A DNA stretch of 64,000 nucleotides from Sitta carolinensis (lineage: Eukaryota; Chordata; Aves; Passeriformes; Sittidae): positions 137,925,625 to 137,989,624 of the forward strand of contig CM063284.1 of the NCBI GenBank assembly GCA_032173965.1. Direction: 5' to 3'. The stretch's first letter is position 1, and every line of letters begins with the position of its first letter. The position numbers and the translations under genes are program-made. The notes below the pieces were generated by a model. The model was not told the origin of the DNA. It was given only the letters and a program-made list of their open reading frames with translations, and searched no databases. This document shows, one piece after another, positions 36,976 through 50,839 of the stretch.

Positions 36976-37413
36976 GACTGGTTACAGTGGGCCCAGAAGA
37001 GGACCATGGAAATAAGAGAAGGCTCAGAAAAGTTGAGATTGTTCAGACTGTAGAGGAGAAGGCTCCAGACTTCATTGTGGCCTTTCAGTAGTTGAGGGGG
37101 TCTTAGAGAAATATGGAACATGACATCTACTAGGGCCTATAGTGACTGAACAAGGAGCAATGCATTTAAACTTGAAGAGGCTTTTAGTTGGATGTAAGGA
37201 AAAAGTCTTTTATGATAAGACTGGTAAGACACTAGAACAGGTTGCCCAGAGAGGTTATAGATGCCCCTTAATCACTGGAAGTGTTCAAGCTAAATTTGGT
37301 TGAGGCCTTGAGCAACATAGTCTAGGGAAGCTTCACCTGCCCACAGCAGGGGGGAGTTGGACAGGGTGATATTTAAAGGTTCACTGTACCCAAACCACTC
37401 CATGACTCTATAA
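36976..37413 (+). mobile_element. CR1 LINE 3' fragment, plus strand
   Basis: Plus-strand CR1 blocks in order: 'GTGGGCCCAGAAGAGGACCA', 'TTGTTCAGACTGTAGAGGAG', 'ACTAGAACAGGTTGCCCAGA', 'GGAAGTGTTCAAGCTAAATT', and an end resembling 'CCATGACTCTATA' at 37400-37412, the CR1 terminal motif. No open frame remains. Confidence 0.85.
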
Positions 37414-40400
37414 TATGTCCAGTACAGCCAGAATTAGAGAGCTGTCTGCAGTAATATTCCACCTCAGCTGCCTTCTTAACGTTAAGACAAAGCCTATTTT
37501 CTCTGGTCTTTTTTAATATTTTGAGTTTCCAGTGTATTCCACACTGTCCTTTCTTGTGGCTTCCCTATTTCTGTGATATCCCTCTGAGAAAAAATGATCA
37601 GAACTTTTTAGGGCATGCTCTGAGGCACTTTGTCATCATTTGAAGCACCATTTGAACAGTATAACAGTTTCTATCATTTTCATCATGTATTATCTATATT
37701 ATTTTTATTTAATATTTGAAAGATTTTAAGTGTTTCCAGCTTATATCATTTTGTTCTGGTGAGTGTTTTAAAACACATGATTATTAAGTTGTTTCTTTTC
37801 ATTTTGCCAGTCCCTATAGTCTATTTTATTTTCTGGATATTGACTCTGAAAAATAATTTTTTCTGTTTCCTTGCTCAGTTACTACTTGGCTGTATTCTCT
37901 AATATTGTCTATTCCCACTTTGAGGCATATTTAATTCCTTCTTTTGGTTCATTTTTCTAGGTCAGTTTCCTCCTTCTGCCATTCTGATAAGAAAATAAAG
38001 GTCTGCATTACCAAAAATGCAATGATTCTAGATTTGCACAGCAGGAGAGCGAATTTGTCATCCTTTATCATAATAATCACAGCTGTATACTAATTATCTT
38101 CTGATCTTGTTTTCAGGCTGATTCATCTTGACTTCTTCCTAATTAGTAACATCTGATCCAATAGTACTTCCTATTACAAATTCAACTAATATAGTTGTTC
38201 ACCTTTAAAAATACCAGTTATAGCTGAAAATGTTGCACATCACATGACACATTTGAAAATTTGTAACCTTCCTAGTATTTTATTTATGTCATTTTACAGT
38301 ACTTGAATTTTAGCTTTAATGTATTTCTTTTACTTATAGACTTTTAGATTGAGCCTAATGGAAAATTATATCCTTTTATCCTTTGAATGATACATTACAT
38401 GCGAATTTTAAAGATGTTAACTGGTCTTTCAAGGATTGTTTAGAGACTGATTATTTTAATACTGCAAGGTGATTGTTCCTAAAAATATTTATTTGGATAC
38501 TGTGACAATGGTTAATGTTGTATATTTTATAAATCTACCCTATAGCTATCCATGATAGCATCACATTTCAAATTTGGACTTTTATTGACAGTGTCTGAGA
38601 CAGATTTAAGCTGCTTATGTTTGTCTCCCTGAAATTCTAGAAATTAAACTAATTTCTCTACATGTGATTAGTAGTTTTAGGTTTGTTTTTTTTCAGGACT
38701 AACAATAGAAAAGTAAAATTTTCTATTACAGGAATGAAGTCTGAGATAGGTAATGCACTGAGACATATGATGATAAACATGTATACACTTTAAGAGAATT
38801 TTCAAAGAAAATTCTTCAATTTTTGTCATTGCATTTTCTTGGATATATTTCAGACTCTGTTCATTTCATTTGCATTCATCATCCATACTGTGAATTTGCT
38901 CTTCTCTGTAGACTTCTTTATTATAGCAGACTTTCATTACACCTGCTATTTTAAAATATCTTTTAACAAAGACATCACCTGTCACACTTAGCTAGTCTAG
39001 CCTTGTTCTACTATCAAGTATAAAATGAATTCACAAGAAAACACAGAAGCTTCCTCTACCATCAACATGCTCCCACCACCTAGACTGAATCTGAAAAAAT
39101 CTAGACCTTTTCAATCAATTCAAACAATAAAAAACCCAATTAACCTCTAGTATTTGTCTGTCCTGTAGCTAGCTTTTGTTAATCAGAAATATTTCTGTTG
39201 AGATATTCCTTATTGTTTTTGCAGAGATTTGAAAAAACAAAATATGTATAGTTAAAACTGGGCAAATACTTACAAGTAATGTGAATCACTGTCAGTAATA
39301 AATGATTCATGTGTTTCCAATAATAATTAGAAATTTTGGTAGACAAATGACGTGCTTGATGGTACACAAGTAGAAGCTGATAGTGGAAAACAGTTATTTA
39401 TATAATAGTGAATTTGAATTTGGAAGAAGAGATATTTTTAACTACTGCAAACAGAGTGGTAAATATAAATACTCCCATCCTTCTCATATTCTTGTGTCCA
39501 TCAAAGCATGACTGAATAAATTATCTGAGTGTATATTAAACACTTGGAAAGATACGAAAGAAGAGAAGGGAAACAGGACACCACTTGTTGCAGATCTGAG
39601 GGCAACAAGTTGTTAACAACAACAGACAACAACTGCTCACTCTGCATTTTAGTGAAAAGATGTGTTCAAGTTGGGCTAGATGCATGTTCAAGACTTTAGA
39701 AGGGTGAAGTCAGGGGCAAAACAAAGGATAATTAGTTGCTTGTGCCACAGTTAGCAAAGGTGACATGGCTAATGAATCTCCAACAGGGTGCGAGACCTCA
39801 CCTTGGCAGCTTTTGGCAGAGACAAAAGAAGAAGGCAGCAACTGAATTCTTTAATTTGTCTTTGTGGATTGAGATAGTATTGTCTAGTTGATACACATAA
39901 ATCTAACTGGAACTGGATGTTTCTCAAGTGCACTTTGCAAACTGAATCATCATGAACATTGACAACATCACAGAAAAGAAAATGCAGACAAAAAAAATTT
40001 AAATTTGGTAAATCACCTTTTCCAGACTTTTTTGCAGTGGAACATCATGTTGCAGCAATTGACAGAAATCCCCTTCTTGCACAGACCACATGCAGTTGTT
40101 AAGGAAACCAAGAGAACTTGAGAATATATGCACTTGCTCCTAGTGTACAAAGATTGATGTAATACATGTCCTTTATTATACCAAAACAGAAAGTGTCATT
40201 GAGAAAAATCTACAGAGAGAAACAATAAACAGGAAATTAAAAAAAAAAAATAAGGATTTAAAATTCTGTATCATTTTAAACAATTTTTTTTTTTAAAGAA
40301 ATAATTGTCACAGGACCATCTGTAAAGGTTCCTTTACTCTTGTGCCCTCCAGAATCTAGTTTTATTCTATTACACAGGTTGAATTCTTCAGAAAACCTCC

Positions 40401-40658
40401 TGCTAACACACACAGCCCTTTCTAGGTGTCATATGAAGTGCAAGGCAGATTCAAAAATATGATATACATGTTCCAAAAAAGACTTTCTCCTCTAAACTGT
40501 ACTCCTGATGGGGCCTTAAGATCAGCAGAGCGCTATTCCATAGGTTCCACCCAAACTTGCAATTATGTGGTTTTTGTTCTTTTTTTTTTTTTTTTTTCCC
40601 TGGGAAGTATGATGTATCAGGGGGCTTTCAAGGCTACAAAAACAAAAACAAAAAACAA

Positions 40659-40696
<38 letters not shown>

Positions 40697-43600
40697 ACAC
40701 AAAAAAACACACAAAAAAACCCAAAACAAAACAAAAAAAAAAAAAAAACCAAAAACTTCAGCATAAGGGGAGTGGAACAGGTGCATAACTTTATCTGATT
40801 CTTGCTCAAGTTTCTCACCACAAATACATAAGGAAAATTTCTCTTGTGAAACAGTGACCATTTCTACTTTGGACTAATTACATATTAAATCCTTGCCTAG
40901 AATACTGTTTATCTCTCAGTCCTTATACATTGTAATTGCCACTTTTTCTGTAAAAGAACTTGTTGGGTTTTATTCCCAAATTCAGTTACCAAATATAACA
41001 ACATATAATGATGTTACTATATCTTTTTAAGGCTTATAAACTGATACATATATGAATGTGCAAATGTAATGACAGCTAGAAAGTACTCATTCTCAAAATT
41101 GGAAATGAAAGGAAAAAAAAAGTAAGGTATATTTCATAATCTTATTTATAATTAAATTTTCACTTTTTCTTTGCTTTGTCATTATCATCATTGCCTCAGA
41201 GACAGAAACAGATAAATGTACTCAGAGTAGCAAAACCCTTATCATAAACTGTATTATATGTTGCTTTCTGTTCTTCATTCATTGGAGAAATTGTTGTAAG
41301 TATTGTATACTCCTGTCAAGTTGTAAAAACAAAGCCTTGGGTATTGACAGTGATATGTATTTCTTTCAGCTTACTTCTGGCTTGATGAAAGAAAAACTGT
41401 TTGGGGAATATTTCTCATTCAGTATTCAAGAAACCACCTTCTCAAAACACCAATATTGTTCCTACCTGTGAAAAGCAAAGTGAAAATTGTAATCTGTGAT
41501 GGCTGTAATTGCTTAAAACAAATGCATCCTCAGAAGTGGCAGGGCAACTTGAAACCTCCAGTGTAAGTGCTGCCTTACTCAATTGTTGACCTGCTTTGGA
41601 GTTGAAGAAGACAAAAAGACTTCCTTTGCTAAAGTAATACATTGCAGGAATTCTCCTGTCCCTGCAATGAAGCAGAAGCAGGGTTGGAGAATGTTACATA
41701 CCAGAAATAAATAATCATCCTATAAAAGAAAACCTCCAAAGGAAATTTAATGATGCATCCACCACCCAGGTTTAACATGAAAGTTACAGTATTGTATTAT
41801 ATTTGTATTAGTTATTAGCACTTAGCTAAACACAGAATTGAAATACTAATTTAAAGTGGGAGATGGGAAGGGTTCAGGTAACTATAAAAATCTGGATATT
41901 TTGTACAAAGACACTGGAAAAGTGACAAATCTTCTAAGTAATATATCATCATGGGTCACCTTTTATTTAATCTTTTAGTTTATATCTCTGCAATTTCATG
42001 AAAAATGTCTGTCTGTAGAGGTGCCACTATTAAAGAATAATTTTCTATTTTGTAACAGCCTCTAACAGAGTACAGTCAAGTTCTATTCAGTAACTGCTGG
42101 GAATATGTTGACTTCTTTGATTTTGAAGAATATATTGAACAAAGTATTAAAAACTGTAGAACAAGGAGGAATTTGGATAATTCAGGATTTTTTTATACAG
42201 ACTGGTAAATCTATATTTTAAAAGTAGTTGGGCTTTTTTTTTCAGTCTTTTTATTTTGAAAGGTTATTTCAAAATGCCCCTTGTTAGAAATTTCTTTTCC
42301 TTATTTTGTGTTTCAAAACACTCTTGCTGGTTGGCATGCATTTTTGTCTCTGCAGCACAGTCTGTATTACTTGCCTAGATATCACAAACCTGTGATGATA
42401 TTCATTTATTCATTAAAAGACTTTTTACATAGCAAGGAGACTGGTCAGGTGACCCCACGGACTTTATTAGCATAGCACTAATAATTCAGTGATTTCTGCA
42501 GAAATAGTGGAATATTTTTAAGTATAAAGTATAAATCCCATTTTCTCACCAAACTTCTTGACCTATGGTGTCACTGAACAGAGTTCAGCAGATCTGTCTT
42601 TTACCAAATTAATGTTTTCAAAGTAATTTTATTTTAAGACTGATTCATTGAACTCTTTTTTTCCCCAGAGTATGAGACTACAGTTTTGCCTTTCTGCTTT
42701 TTGATTTGGAGTTACTTTGAACAAATATTTACTAGTCTAGACACTGCTGAAGATAATAGATACAGTAGTTCTATCGCAGCTAGCATTTCAAAGCCCTGTG
42801 CAATTATCTTAATCAAAGTTCAATCAAATTTCATTAGACTCTGGAACTCTTGTTCCTGAATCAAGGACAGAGAAGCAGATATACTTGGAAAAAGTATGAT
42901 CAAGAGGTCTAACTTTAAGTATATCAGTATGCGTCATGTAATTTCATGAAATTTGATAAGCTAAAAAGAACATTTCTTTAAAAATGGGATAATCATGGTC
43001 TTTTATCAGTGAGTATTGGATTTCTTTTACAAATGCACATCCACATTTTTTTTTTTTTTTATTTTCTTAACTCTGTACCTCTGTCTCTTCTCTGCCAAAC
43101 ATTCACAGAGAAGTCAGAGAAACAAAATAAGATACATATAATAAAAACTGTTACATTTTTTTGGTACATAAATTAAGGAGACTGGTTCTTTCAAAAAGAC
43201 TAAGTGAACTATTCCCAGCAAACTCTGTCCATTAAAATTTTTATTTCTGTGAGAATTGGTTTCAGCTCCTGAAGTTAGCTTGTAGGTCTGATCAGTTTTA
43301 CCTCTATTCTCTTAAAAATATTTTCTGTATGTGCACAAAACAGATACAGGAAATTATCTATCAGCTCTGGAGTTTTCCCTCATGCTTGGAAACCGTTCAT
43401 CTTTAAGGGAGATGGGTGAGGGATACAATTGTCAGTGATTCTGACCTGCTTGATCTGAGCTAACCCCTCAAAACCAGGATAATGAGTGGAAGCTTACCAA
43501 GAAGACCGGAAGTCAAGATCTAAATCTGAGTTTGAGTTCTTTCTCACAAAAATCTGTGGATAGAAGTGAGGGCACATTAACTTAAATCTTTATCAAATAT

Positions 43601-44886
43601 ATTTAACGGATAGTTATGTACAGAATTGTTCACAAAATGTTTTGGAAATACAGATTTTGAACCTTAAATATAAAATCACAGAGATGAAGGAAGGATTTGA
43701 AGAAATTGGCAATGCACTCAGATATATGTTCTCTGACCCTGTAATTCACAGTTCTGATAGACTAATAGATATTATTACAAATAAAGCATTAGAAAATGAT
43801 ATAATGCTAAAGACGCTGATTTTCAGGTTTGATTCTGTTTTGTCTTTTTCTTATGCTTTCTATTACATATTTCATATTTCCATTAAACTCGTTCCTACTA
43901 GTAGCTACTTAATCACAACCAGGTTATGCTGATTTAAATAGGATCTGTGTCTCCATAGGAAAATGAGATGAGCTTTGGTATTCAGTCTAAAATATTTTCC
44001 CAGTTGTTTTAATTACATGTTATCATTTCTGTCCAGATGTTAACTAGTCACAATTTTTTTGGGTGACATTACAATAATTTCTGACAAATATTTTCAGGTC
44101 AAATTCACAAGGCAATTTTTTTCAATAAAAAATGCATAGAGTATATTGAAAATGAAGAGTGTGTATGGCTTTATGAGAATGTCCACAGTAGTCATATGTT
44201 TCTTCTTGTGGAGTATGGGAAAGTAACCTTACTGACCCTTCAAATAGAAATACTTATTTGATATTGTTAAAAGATTTAACAAGATTTGTTTTCCCCTGAT
44301 GAGACAGTACAAAGAACTTTCAGGTTCTCTGAGAGAATGGCACAAGAAGTATTACTCTTCTGTTCATATTTTATGTCTAAAAGTTGACTTCTGACATGGC
44401 TACTTCTTACAATTTTATTTCTTTTAACTTCATTTTTTTAAACTCTAATATTGGAGTTAAAAGATTTTTTTTATCAATTGAAATATAATGAAATACATAT
44501 TTACAGTGATTTATTTATAACATCTGAATTATTGTCTTTTATTGTATGTAAAATATTTAAAGAAAAAGAACCTCATCTCCATTTCTACTCTTTCTCTTAT
44601 TTATAGTGCTATGGAATTAGACAGTTTGCTGGTATGTTGTGGGGAAAAGTCTGGTCCAATAATTGCCCCACCAAATAAGAAAATTTGCAGCTAGGTGATT
44701 CTTTGGCACAAACTTCCACTGTAACCTAGTAATAACTTTCTCAAATATCTGAATAGAGAAGGATTCAAATCCTTGTTCACCTGACCTTCCTCTTCAATAA
44801 TGTTCAAATACAAATCAGTGTCGTGCCAAAAATGCAATGACTGAAGCAAAAAAGGAGTTCTTGCTTGATGACTTATCACTTTTCAT
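37414..44886. other. Long AT-rich non-coding stretch
   Basis: About 7.5 kb without a recognisable gene. The frame 43642-43932 (96 codons) has no domain I know. Homopolymer structures near 40.6 kb are listed separately, and a T-run lies at 43049-43062. Very old repeats may be hidden here. Confidence 0.55.
40580..40748 (+). repeat. T-run and long A-run facing each other, with A-rich tail
   Basis: A run of 18 T (40580-40597) is followed after about 60 bases by a run of 35 A (40661-40695), then by A-rich CA-interrupted sequence to 40748. The two runs could pair as a hairpin. All frames here (lysine-rich plus, phenylalanine-rich minus) are artefacts of the runs. Confidence 0.93.
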
Positions 44887-45085
44887 ATTTATCAGTACTT
44901 CATATGCCTTCCATTTTCCTTTTTATTCAACATTTCCATTGAAGTCAAAGCTGATAGAACTGACCTGTACATTATTATTGTGGACTATTTATCAGCACTT
45001 CATATTCCTCCCATTTTCCTGTTTATTAAACATTTCCATTAAAGTCAACACTGATAGAACTGATGTACATTATCATTATGGACTA
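44887..45085 (+). repeat. Tandem duplication of a 100-bp unit, two copies
   Basis: Unit 1 is 44887-44986 and unit 2 is 44987-45085. Both begin ATTTATCAG and share 'CATTTTCCT.TTTATT.AACA', 'TTTCCATT.AAGTCAA' and 'CTGATAGAACTGA'. They differ at roughly one base in eight or fewer, by eye, and unit 2 is slightly shortened near its end. The open frame 44837-45115 simply crosses both units. Confidence 0.95.
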
Positions 45086-46020
45086 CTCTGGTTGCTTACA
45101 GTCTGTGGTTATTGAGAGTTCGAGATTTTAAAAAGTGGCTAACTGTGCAAGGAATAACATTAATAGCCCTGTTTTAACACAAGAAGGTAATCTATAATAT
45201 TTCTAGCTTCAAAGGATACCAGCCGGTTTATAATAGATGTTTCATGGGTTTTATGTCATCCTGCCCGATGCACTCCTCATCACTCCATCATCATAATTAG
45301 CTTTTCAATTAGCAGGTTTGTGTTTGTACAAGATTAGCAGCAGCTGAATCAAATTCACTTTGCTCATGACAGCAACCTTTGCAGTGACTACTGCTATTAA
45401 ATAACAAAATATAAACAACAGAGAAATAAGCCTTCGAAAACAAAATTTCTGCTTTCTCCACTCCCACTCATGTTCCAGGTAATTTTGTTCACTCTAAATC
45501 TATGTATGTTGAACAGAAATGACCTCGGAAAAATCCTCATGCATTCCCACCAAATTAAGTTTTCATGCTAATTAAAATTAGTACACAAATAGAAATTTTT
45601 TTAAAAAATTAAGAAAATACAATATAAAATAGCATGAATAAAGGTAAATAAATTATTTAATATAGAGATTTCTAGTATTATTAATAATATAGGCTTTGTA
45701 TCCTAAATGAAAATCTTTGCTGAATAGTACTGAAGAAATAATTAACAATATAAATAGTAAACTTACTGATAAAAGTAATTTTAAGTAAACTTTACTTAGT
45801 TATCTAAGATAGAAGCAGAATCTTATGTCAGTCTTAGATGTTGCTGCATAACAAATACAAAGGAGATAATAAAGACTTCTGGTAATGAAGATCTTACAGT
45901 ACATTCAAGTTTTTCCTTGATGAACATATCAGAAGTTCTGAAATTATCTGAAACAGCCAACTCATGACCTTTGGTTGGTTAAATCTATAAATAAGAGCTT
46001 AGGAAATAGTCCATGCAGAA
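45086..46020. other. Non-coding stretch with a homeodomain-site-rich patch
   Basis: No gene recognised. The part at about 45240-45420 has a more balanced base composition and TAATTAG and CAATTAG cores, with few simple repeats. It could be a regulatory element, but nothing here proves that. Confidence 0.3.
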
Positions 46021-46768
46021 CCATAGAATCACAGAATATGCTGAGTTGGAAGGGAACCTTCAGGATCATTGAGTCCATCTCCGGGCCCTGCACAGGATGC
46101 CCCAAGAACCACATCATGTGCCAGACACTATTGTCCAAACCCTTCTAGAACTCTGTCAGGCCTGGTGCTGTGACCCCCTTCCATGGGGAGCTTGTTCCAG
46201 TGCCCAGCCACTCTCTGGGTTAAAAACATTTTCCTGATATCCAACCTAAACCTTCCCTGATTCAGCATCATGCCATTTCCTCGAGTCCTGTCACTGGTCG
46301 CAAGAGTTAAGAGATCAGTACCTGCCCCTCCTCGTGAGGATGTTGAAGACTGCAATGAGGTCTTCCCTCAGTCCCCTCCAGGCTGAACAGACCAAGTGAC
46401 ATAAGCTGTCCCTCATATGGATTTCCCCTCCTTCACAATTCCTTGTTCCTCTCCTTTGGATGCTCTCTAATAGTTTAATGCCTTCTATACTTTGCATCCA
46501 TAACCGCACCCAGCACTCGCTGTGAGGCTGCCCCAGTGCAGAGCAGAGCAGGACAATCCCCTGCCTTGCCTGGCTGGCCGTGCTGTGCCTGATGCCCCCC
46601 AGGACAGGGTTGGCCCTCCTGGCTGCCAGGGCACTGCTGGCTCATGGTCAACTTGCCAGTGACCAGGCCCCCCAGGTCCCTTTCCACAGCACTGCCTTCT
46701 AGCCTTTCATTTCCCAGGCTATATACACAAGCAGGGTTTCCTTGTTCCAGGTGCAGAATCAAATGTAT
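46021..46768 (-). mobile_element. CR1 LINE, 5'-truncated, ORF2 C-terminus plus full 3' end
   Basis: The best preserved CR1 copy in the window. The 3' end is at the left, with CATAGAATCACAGAATATGC at 46022-46041 and 'GAGTTGGAAGGGAACC' after it. On the minus strand three frames together cover the ORF2 C-terminal domain: 46475-46774 (with 'DLGGLVTGKLTMSQQC'), 46315-46509 (with 'ESIQRRGTRN' and '[11 protein letters not shown]') and 46128-46355 (with '[20 protein letters not shown]' and '[10 protein letters not shown]'). They lie in three different reading frames, so at least two frameshifts have killed it. Truncation at about 46768 is just upstream of the 'LHLEQGNPACVY' block. Confidence 0.95.
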
Positions 46769-49700
46769 ATTCACCCTCTGGATCTTTTATTTCCCAACTG
46801 TCATCTAATACACAAAAGTCAAAGCAATTTTTTAATATCTTTTAATGTTTATTCAAATTTCTCTGAATATTGAATTAAAGTTGATTTATAACACCATGAG
46901 TTAAGAGGGAAGCTGTCATAACTGTGTATGTGACTACTGTACTGTTCATGAGAACTATTAGGGAAAATGAAACTATTCAAGTGAGTTTTAGCACCACTTA
47001 TCTCTGTGTGACTACCTAGAAATGATTACTTATTATTTCACTGGAATTTTAAGTTTCTTTAAAAACTGAAACTGAAGACACAGGTCTTGTCTTCAACATG
47101 TGTGTAGATTGCTAACTCTGTATAGCCAGCAGTGAAAGTATGTACTATGAGATACTACCAGATATATATCAGTATTTAGATCTTGTCTGTGAGCGATCTT
47201 AGACATCTTTACAAGAAAAAAAGGTTTGTGTCTCTGGGTTCAGAATCTCAGTGTTATATTCATTTGGAATCTGCAGTGTAATATAGAGATCCTAGGATTA
47301 AAGAAAAATCAATCAACTTAGAATTTGAAAAACAAAAGTCCTATTTGGTGGTGCTACTCTTCTCAATTTACACCTATTGCTGTGATACATCCAGAGTAAT
47401 TCTTATACCAAGTTAATTTGTTTACAGTAATTTCAAGTGTATTTTACTTCATGTGCATAATTTTGCTTATATATTAGTATCCTTAATGAGTGTATAGAGC
47501 TGGTGTTGGAGACCGAAACTTAGAGGGAAATTTAGAAACTCACATCTGCCTGAAAAAAAGTGGAGAAGGGGAAATATGAGACATGGCTATCAAAGATCTA
47601 GTACAATCTATCTGCAACCTCAGCATAGTATCCTTTGTTTTCCTTTTTTCCTACTGATCCTTTGCTTTGTCTATTCTGCCTGATTCACTCCTGAAGATGT
47701 TATTAGCTATATGTGTTTCTCTTGGCAAAAATCCAGCTTCCATTCTGATGTGGGAAAAGAGAAGATCACTGTGGTTATATTAAAAAAGTTATCTTTCTTT
47801 TTTGAATATAGTATTCTGCACTGCAAATAGCTGTAAGCTATTGTCTGTGCCACATTTTGCTTATATTTCAATTTATTTCTTAAACTGAAATATTGAATAG
47901 AGAGCATAAATGTTTTCAGGCTAGAAATCCAACACTCCCCTTGACTCATTTTTTCTGCATTCTTTTAGATTATTTCCATTCCCTTCTATACTTTGTCAAG
48001 TTCCTGAGAAAAATTTCTCATTTAGTTATTTTACTATCTTTGCAAGGAAAAGATTTCCTAAGTATTGGATGGGAGAGATTATCATAATGGTCTAGCATGA
48101 TATTTTGAAACCATATTTCTCAAGTAAACTTCCGAGATACTTTTAATGAATAAATTAAATGAAATATGTTAAACCAAAAATTAATACATTTTGAAAACAT
48201 CAGATTGCAATTTGGTCAGCTTATGTTCTCTTTTAATGATTTTTTTTGTTGGGGCAAAGATCATTTTCCAGCACGCAGCTAATTCAAACTCTTGATATAT
48301 TGCATTTGTTAAGGCTCAAATCTTAGGTGGTGCTTTGGTGACTTTCTTAATATTTTACAACTCAACCTTTTAATTTCAAAAGGCATAATGTAACTAGCAA
48401 AGCAAGAATATGCTGAAAGATGATCTATCAGCTTCTGTCTTCTCATTTCGCTCATAGAGAAGTCAGGACTTTGCACATATTCCTGCCCTATTAACATGTG
48501 AATAATGCTTCCTTTTTTTTGTACAGTAAAAAGTTCACAGGAGTATATTGTCTGTTAGTGATCTTCATCTTATTAAATCAAAAGGATTTTTTGAACATTG
48601 AAAAATATCACATTGCTTATTTAAAATCTCTTTGTTAACAGCTGTTAATCTTCTAAATCTCTGGGGTTGGTAGTGAATCCTGTGCTTGAGAATTTAAAGA
48701 TCCTCTTGGAGCTTTTTATCACTCCTCTTGTGAATTATTGCAAGGAGTTACAGTCCCACAGCAATGGCCTCCGACACTCATGTCAGGAGAAATTCAGTGA
48801 AAGTTTCAAACATGTTGACATAAATTTGTTTTCTGTTAATAAGATAAAATAAAATCATTTTCCTTCAACTATAAAATAAGGTTGGTTGCCAGTTCTCACC
48901 ACAGTTGCTTAGCTCTGAACTGTTAAAGTATTTCAAGATATTTGGGGTTGAACTCTCCTCAGATCAATTCAGATAATGTCAACAACCTGACCATGTTTTG
49001 TGAATTTTAGACCTAGTCAGCAAAAGTTAGTCTTTCTGGGCAGAAATGGCCACACTGAAAAAATGCAGCAAGTTTAGAGGACATGGACACATCCTTCACA
49101 TTTCTCAATGCATCATGAGGAAACTAACAGTGATGATGCCCAAGGAACATTTCAGTCACTCTTTCACAACCTGGATCTTTGAAGCAAGAAATAGAGTGTT
49201 ATCACTTACAGGGTTCTTAGTCATAGGATGAAAAATCAATTACTAAGTTAATTCTTAATGGATTTACCTTGAATTAAAATATTTCCATTAGTCCCTACTA
49301 ATATCGTAAATACTCATTAACAATCAGTGCACTGTTTATATATAGCCTATAAACACTGGACACAACCCAGAGAAATGAAGAAGTAATTTCTAGTGCCTAG
49401 GGGTGTGTCTACAATTTCTTTAGATTAAGAGCAAGAAATCTACTTATTGTTCTCAGCCACTGGATTTCAGATTGCATCACAGAGCAGTCTTGGAGCTCAC
49501 AAACTAGATTCCTCTAGATGAAACTAAACAAGATAATCCATCCCAGGAGAACACCTAACACATTAGTAGCATTAATGAACATTCATGTTTTAAGACCAGA
49601 CAACAGCTCTGAAAAGCATATGTTGAATATTGGTTCATCAACATTGTCTGTTTTGGTGTATAGATCTTTTACTCAAGGGCCAAACTAAATTCTAATATAG

Positions 49701-50564
49701 ACATACCCTAAGGTTTTTGCTTCCTTCTCCCTCTCTTCCTTTTGCCCAGTCCTTTGATGTCTCTTTCCATCATTTCATGTGCTAGATAGAGGAACAGTCT
49801 CTGTATTACATAACAGAGCAGGCATGTATGCAGATTATTAGTTATTTCTGGGCCCAATAGTGGCTAAGAGATTGTGCTGTTCAGCTCTTTAGAAGCTTGG
49901 ATGCAGCTCAGATCTCTAAGCTAGTCCATCCACCCATGTATTCCTGCTGGTCATTCAACCAGGGTTTACATAAGTCTTTGACTAACCAACATCATCGATA
50001 TTCTTCCCAGCTGGTTAGATAATCAACATATTGAAACTATTTTGAGAAGATGTAGCAGCAGTAGAAAGCAGCATCTATACTTATTTCCAATTATAAACTT
50101 ATGCCACTATTACTGTCTCCACAACTTTTTCCCTGTTTGTGACAATGTAGAAAAAAAGAAAGGGACAGCAGGAATTGCAGGAATTTTGCATTTGTCTCAT
50201 GTTTTTTTTGAGGGGTTTTTGTTTGGTTGTTTTTAATTTATGGTGGTTTCCTTGCTGTTGTTTGCATATGGACTTTTTTTTCTTCCTGATGAAAAATGAA
50301 AATTAATTTCAAAACTTAACTTTCTGTATGAAATAAAGTTCTTGCTTTTGAGGAAATTTAGTCATAGGCACTACAGAAATACTAAATAAAAATACCAATA
50401 GCTATTTAATAGTAATAATAATAATAATAAGTCAGTGTCAATTTCTGTTATGCTTTCATGTAAATATGTGGTATAGCTGTCTTCCTACTGATCACTTTCT
50501 TCTGGAATCTTTAGCAGACATTTGGCTCATAGTTCTAGCTTTCTGTGTTACTATACAATAATGC
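46769..50564. other. AT-rich non-coding stretch
   Basis: No gene or clear transposon. An (AAT)n repeat of about 20 bases lies at 50412-50430. Confidence 0.55.
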
Positions 50565-50621
50565 GTGTTGGAAGAGACATTAAAAAATCATCTAGTTCCA
50601 ACACTCCTTCCTAAAGAGCCT
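50565..50621 (-). mobile_element. Short CR1 3'-end fragment
   Basis: 'GTTGGAAGAGACATT' followed by 'AAAATCATCTAGTTCCAACA' matches the CR1 3' block in reverse complement. Only about 55 bases are recognisable. Confidence 0.6.
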
Positions 50622-50783
50622 GTATCCTTCCATTCTGACACTCCAATCATAGGAGTCTCCATGATTCCAGTCACCACGTCTCCATGATTCCAATATGATA
50701 TCCCTGCAGGTGTGTGCACGTCACTAGCTGCTCCTGTTTATTCTTCATGCTGTATTTGCATAGAGAGTTTTAAGTTGCCAACA

Positions 50784-50807
50784 CCCCCCCCCCCCCCCCC
50801 CCCCCCC
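50784..50807 (+). repeat. Run of 24 C
   Basis: Uninterrupted C from 50784 to 50807. Such runs are rare and can form i-motif (C strand) or G-quadruplex (G strand) structures. The proline-rich frame crossing it is an artefact. Confidence 0.95.
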
Positions 50808-50839
50808 GGCTGCCTTATTGTCTGGAATAGCTGGAATTC

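Noticed and set aside
40426..40788. Lysine-rich protein of about 120 codons
   Set aside because: Generated by the 35-A run and A-rich tail; the opposite strand gives a phenylalanine-rich frame for the same reason.
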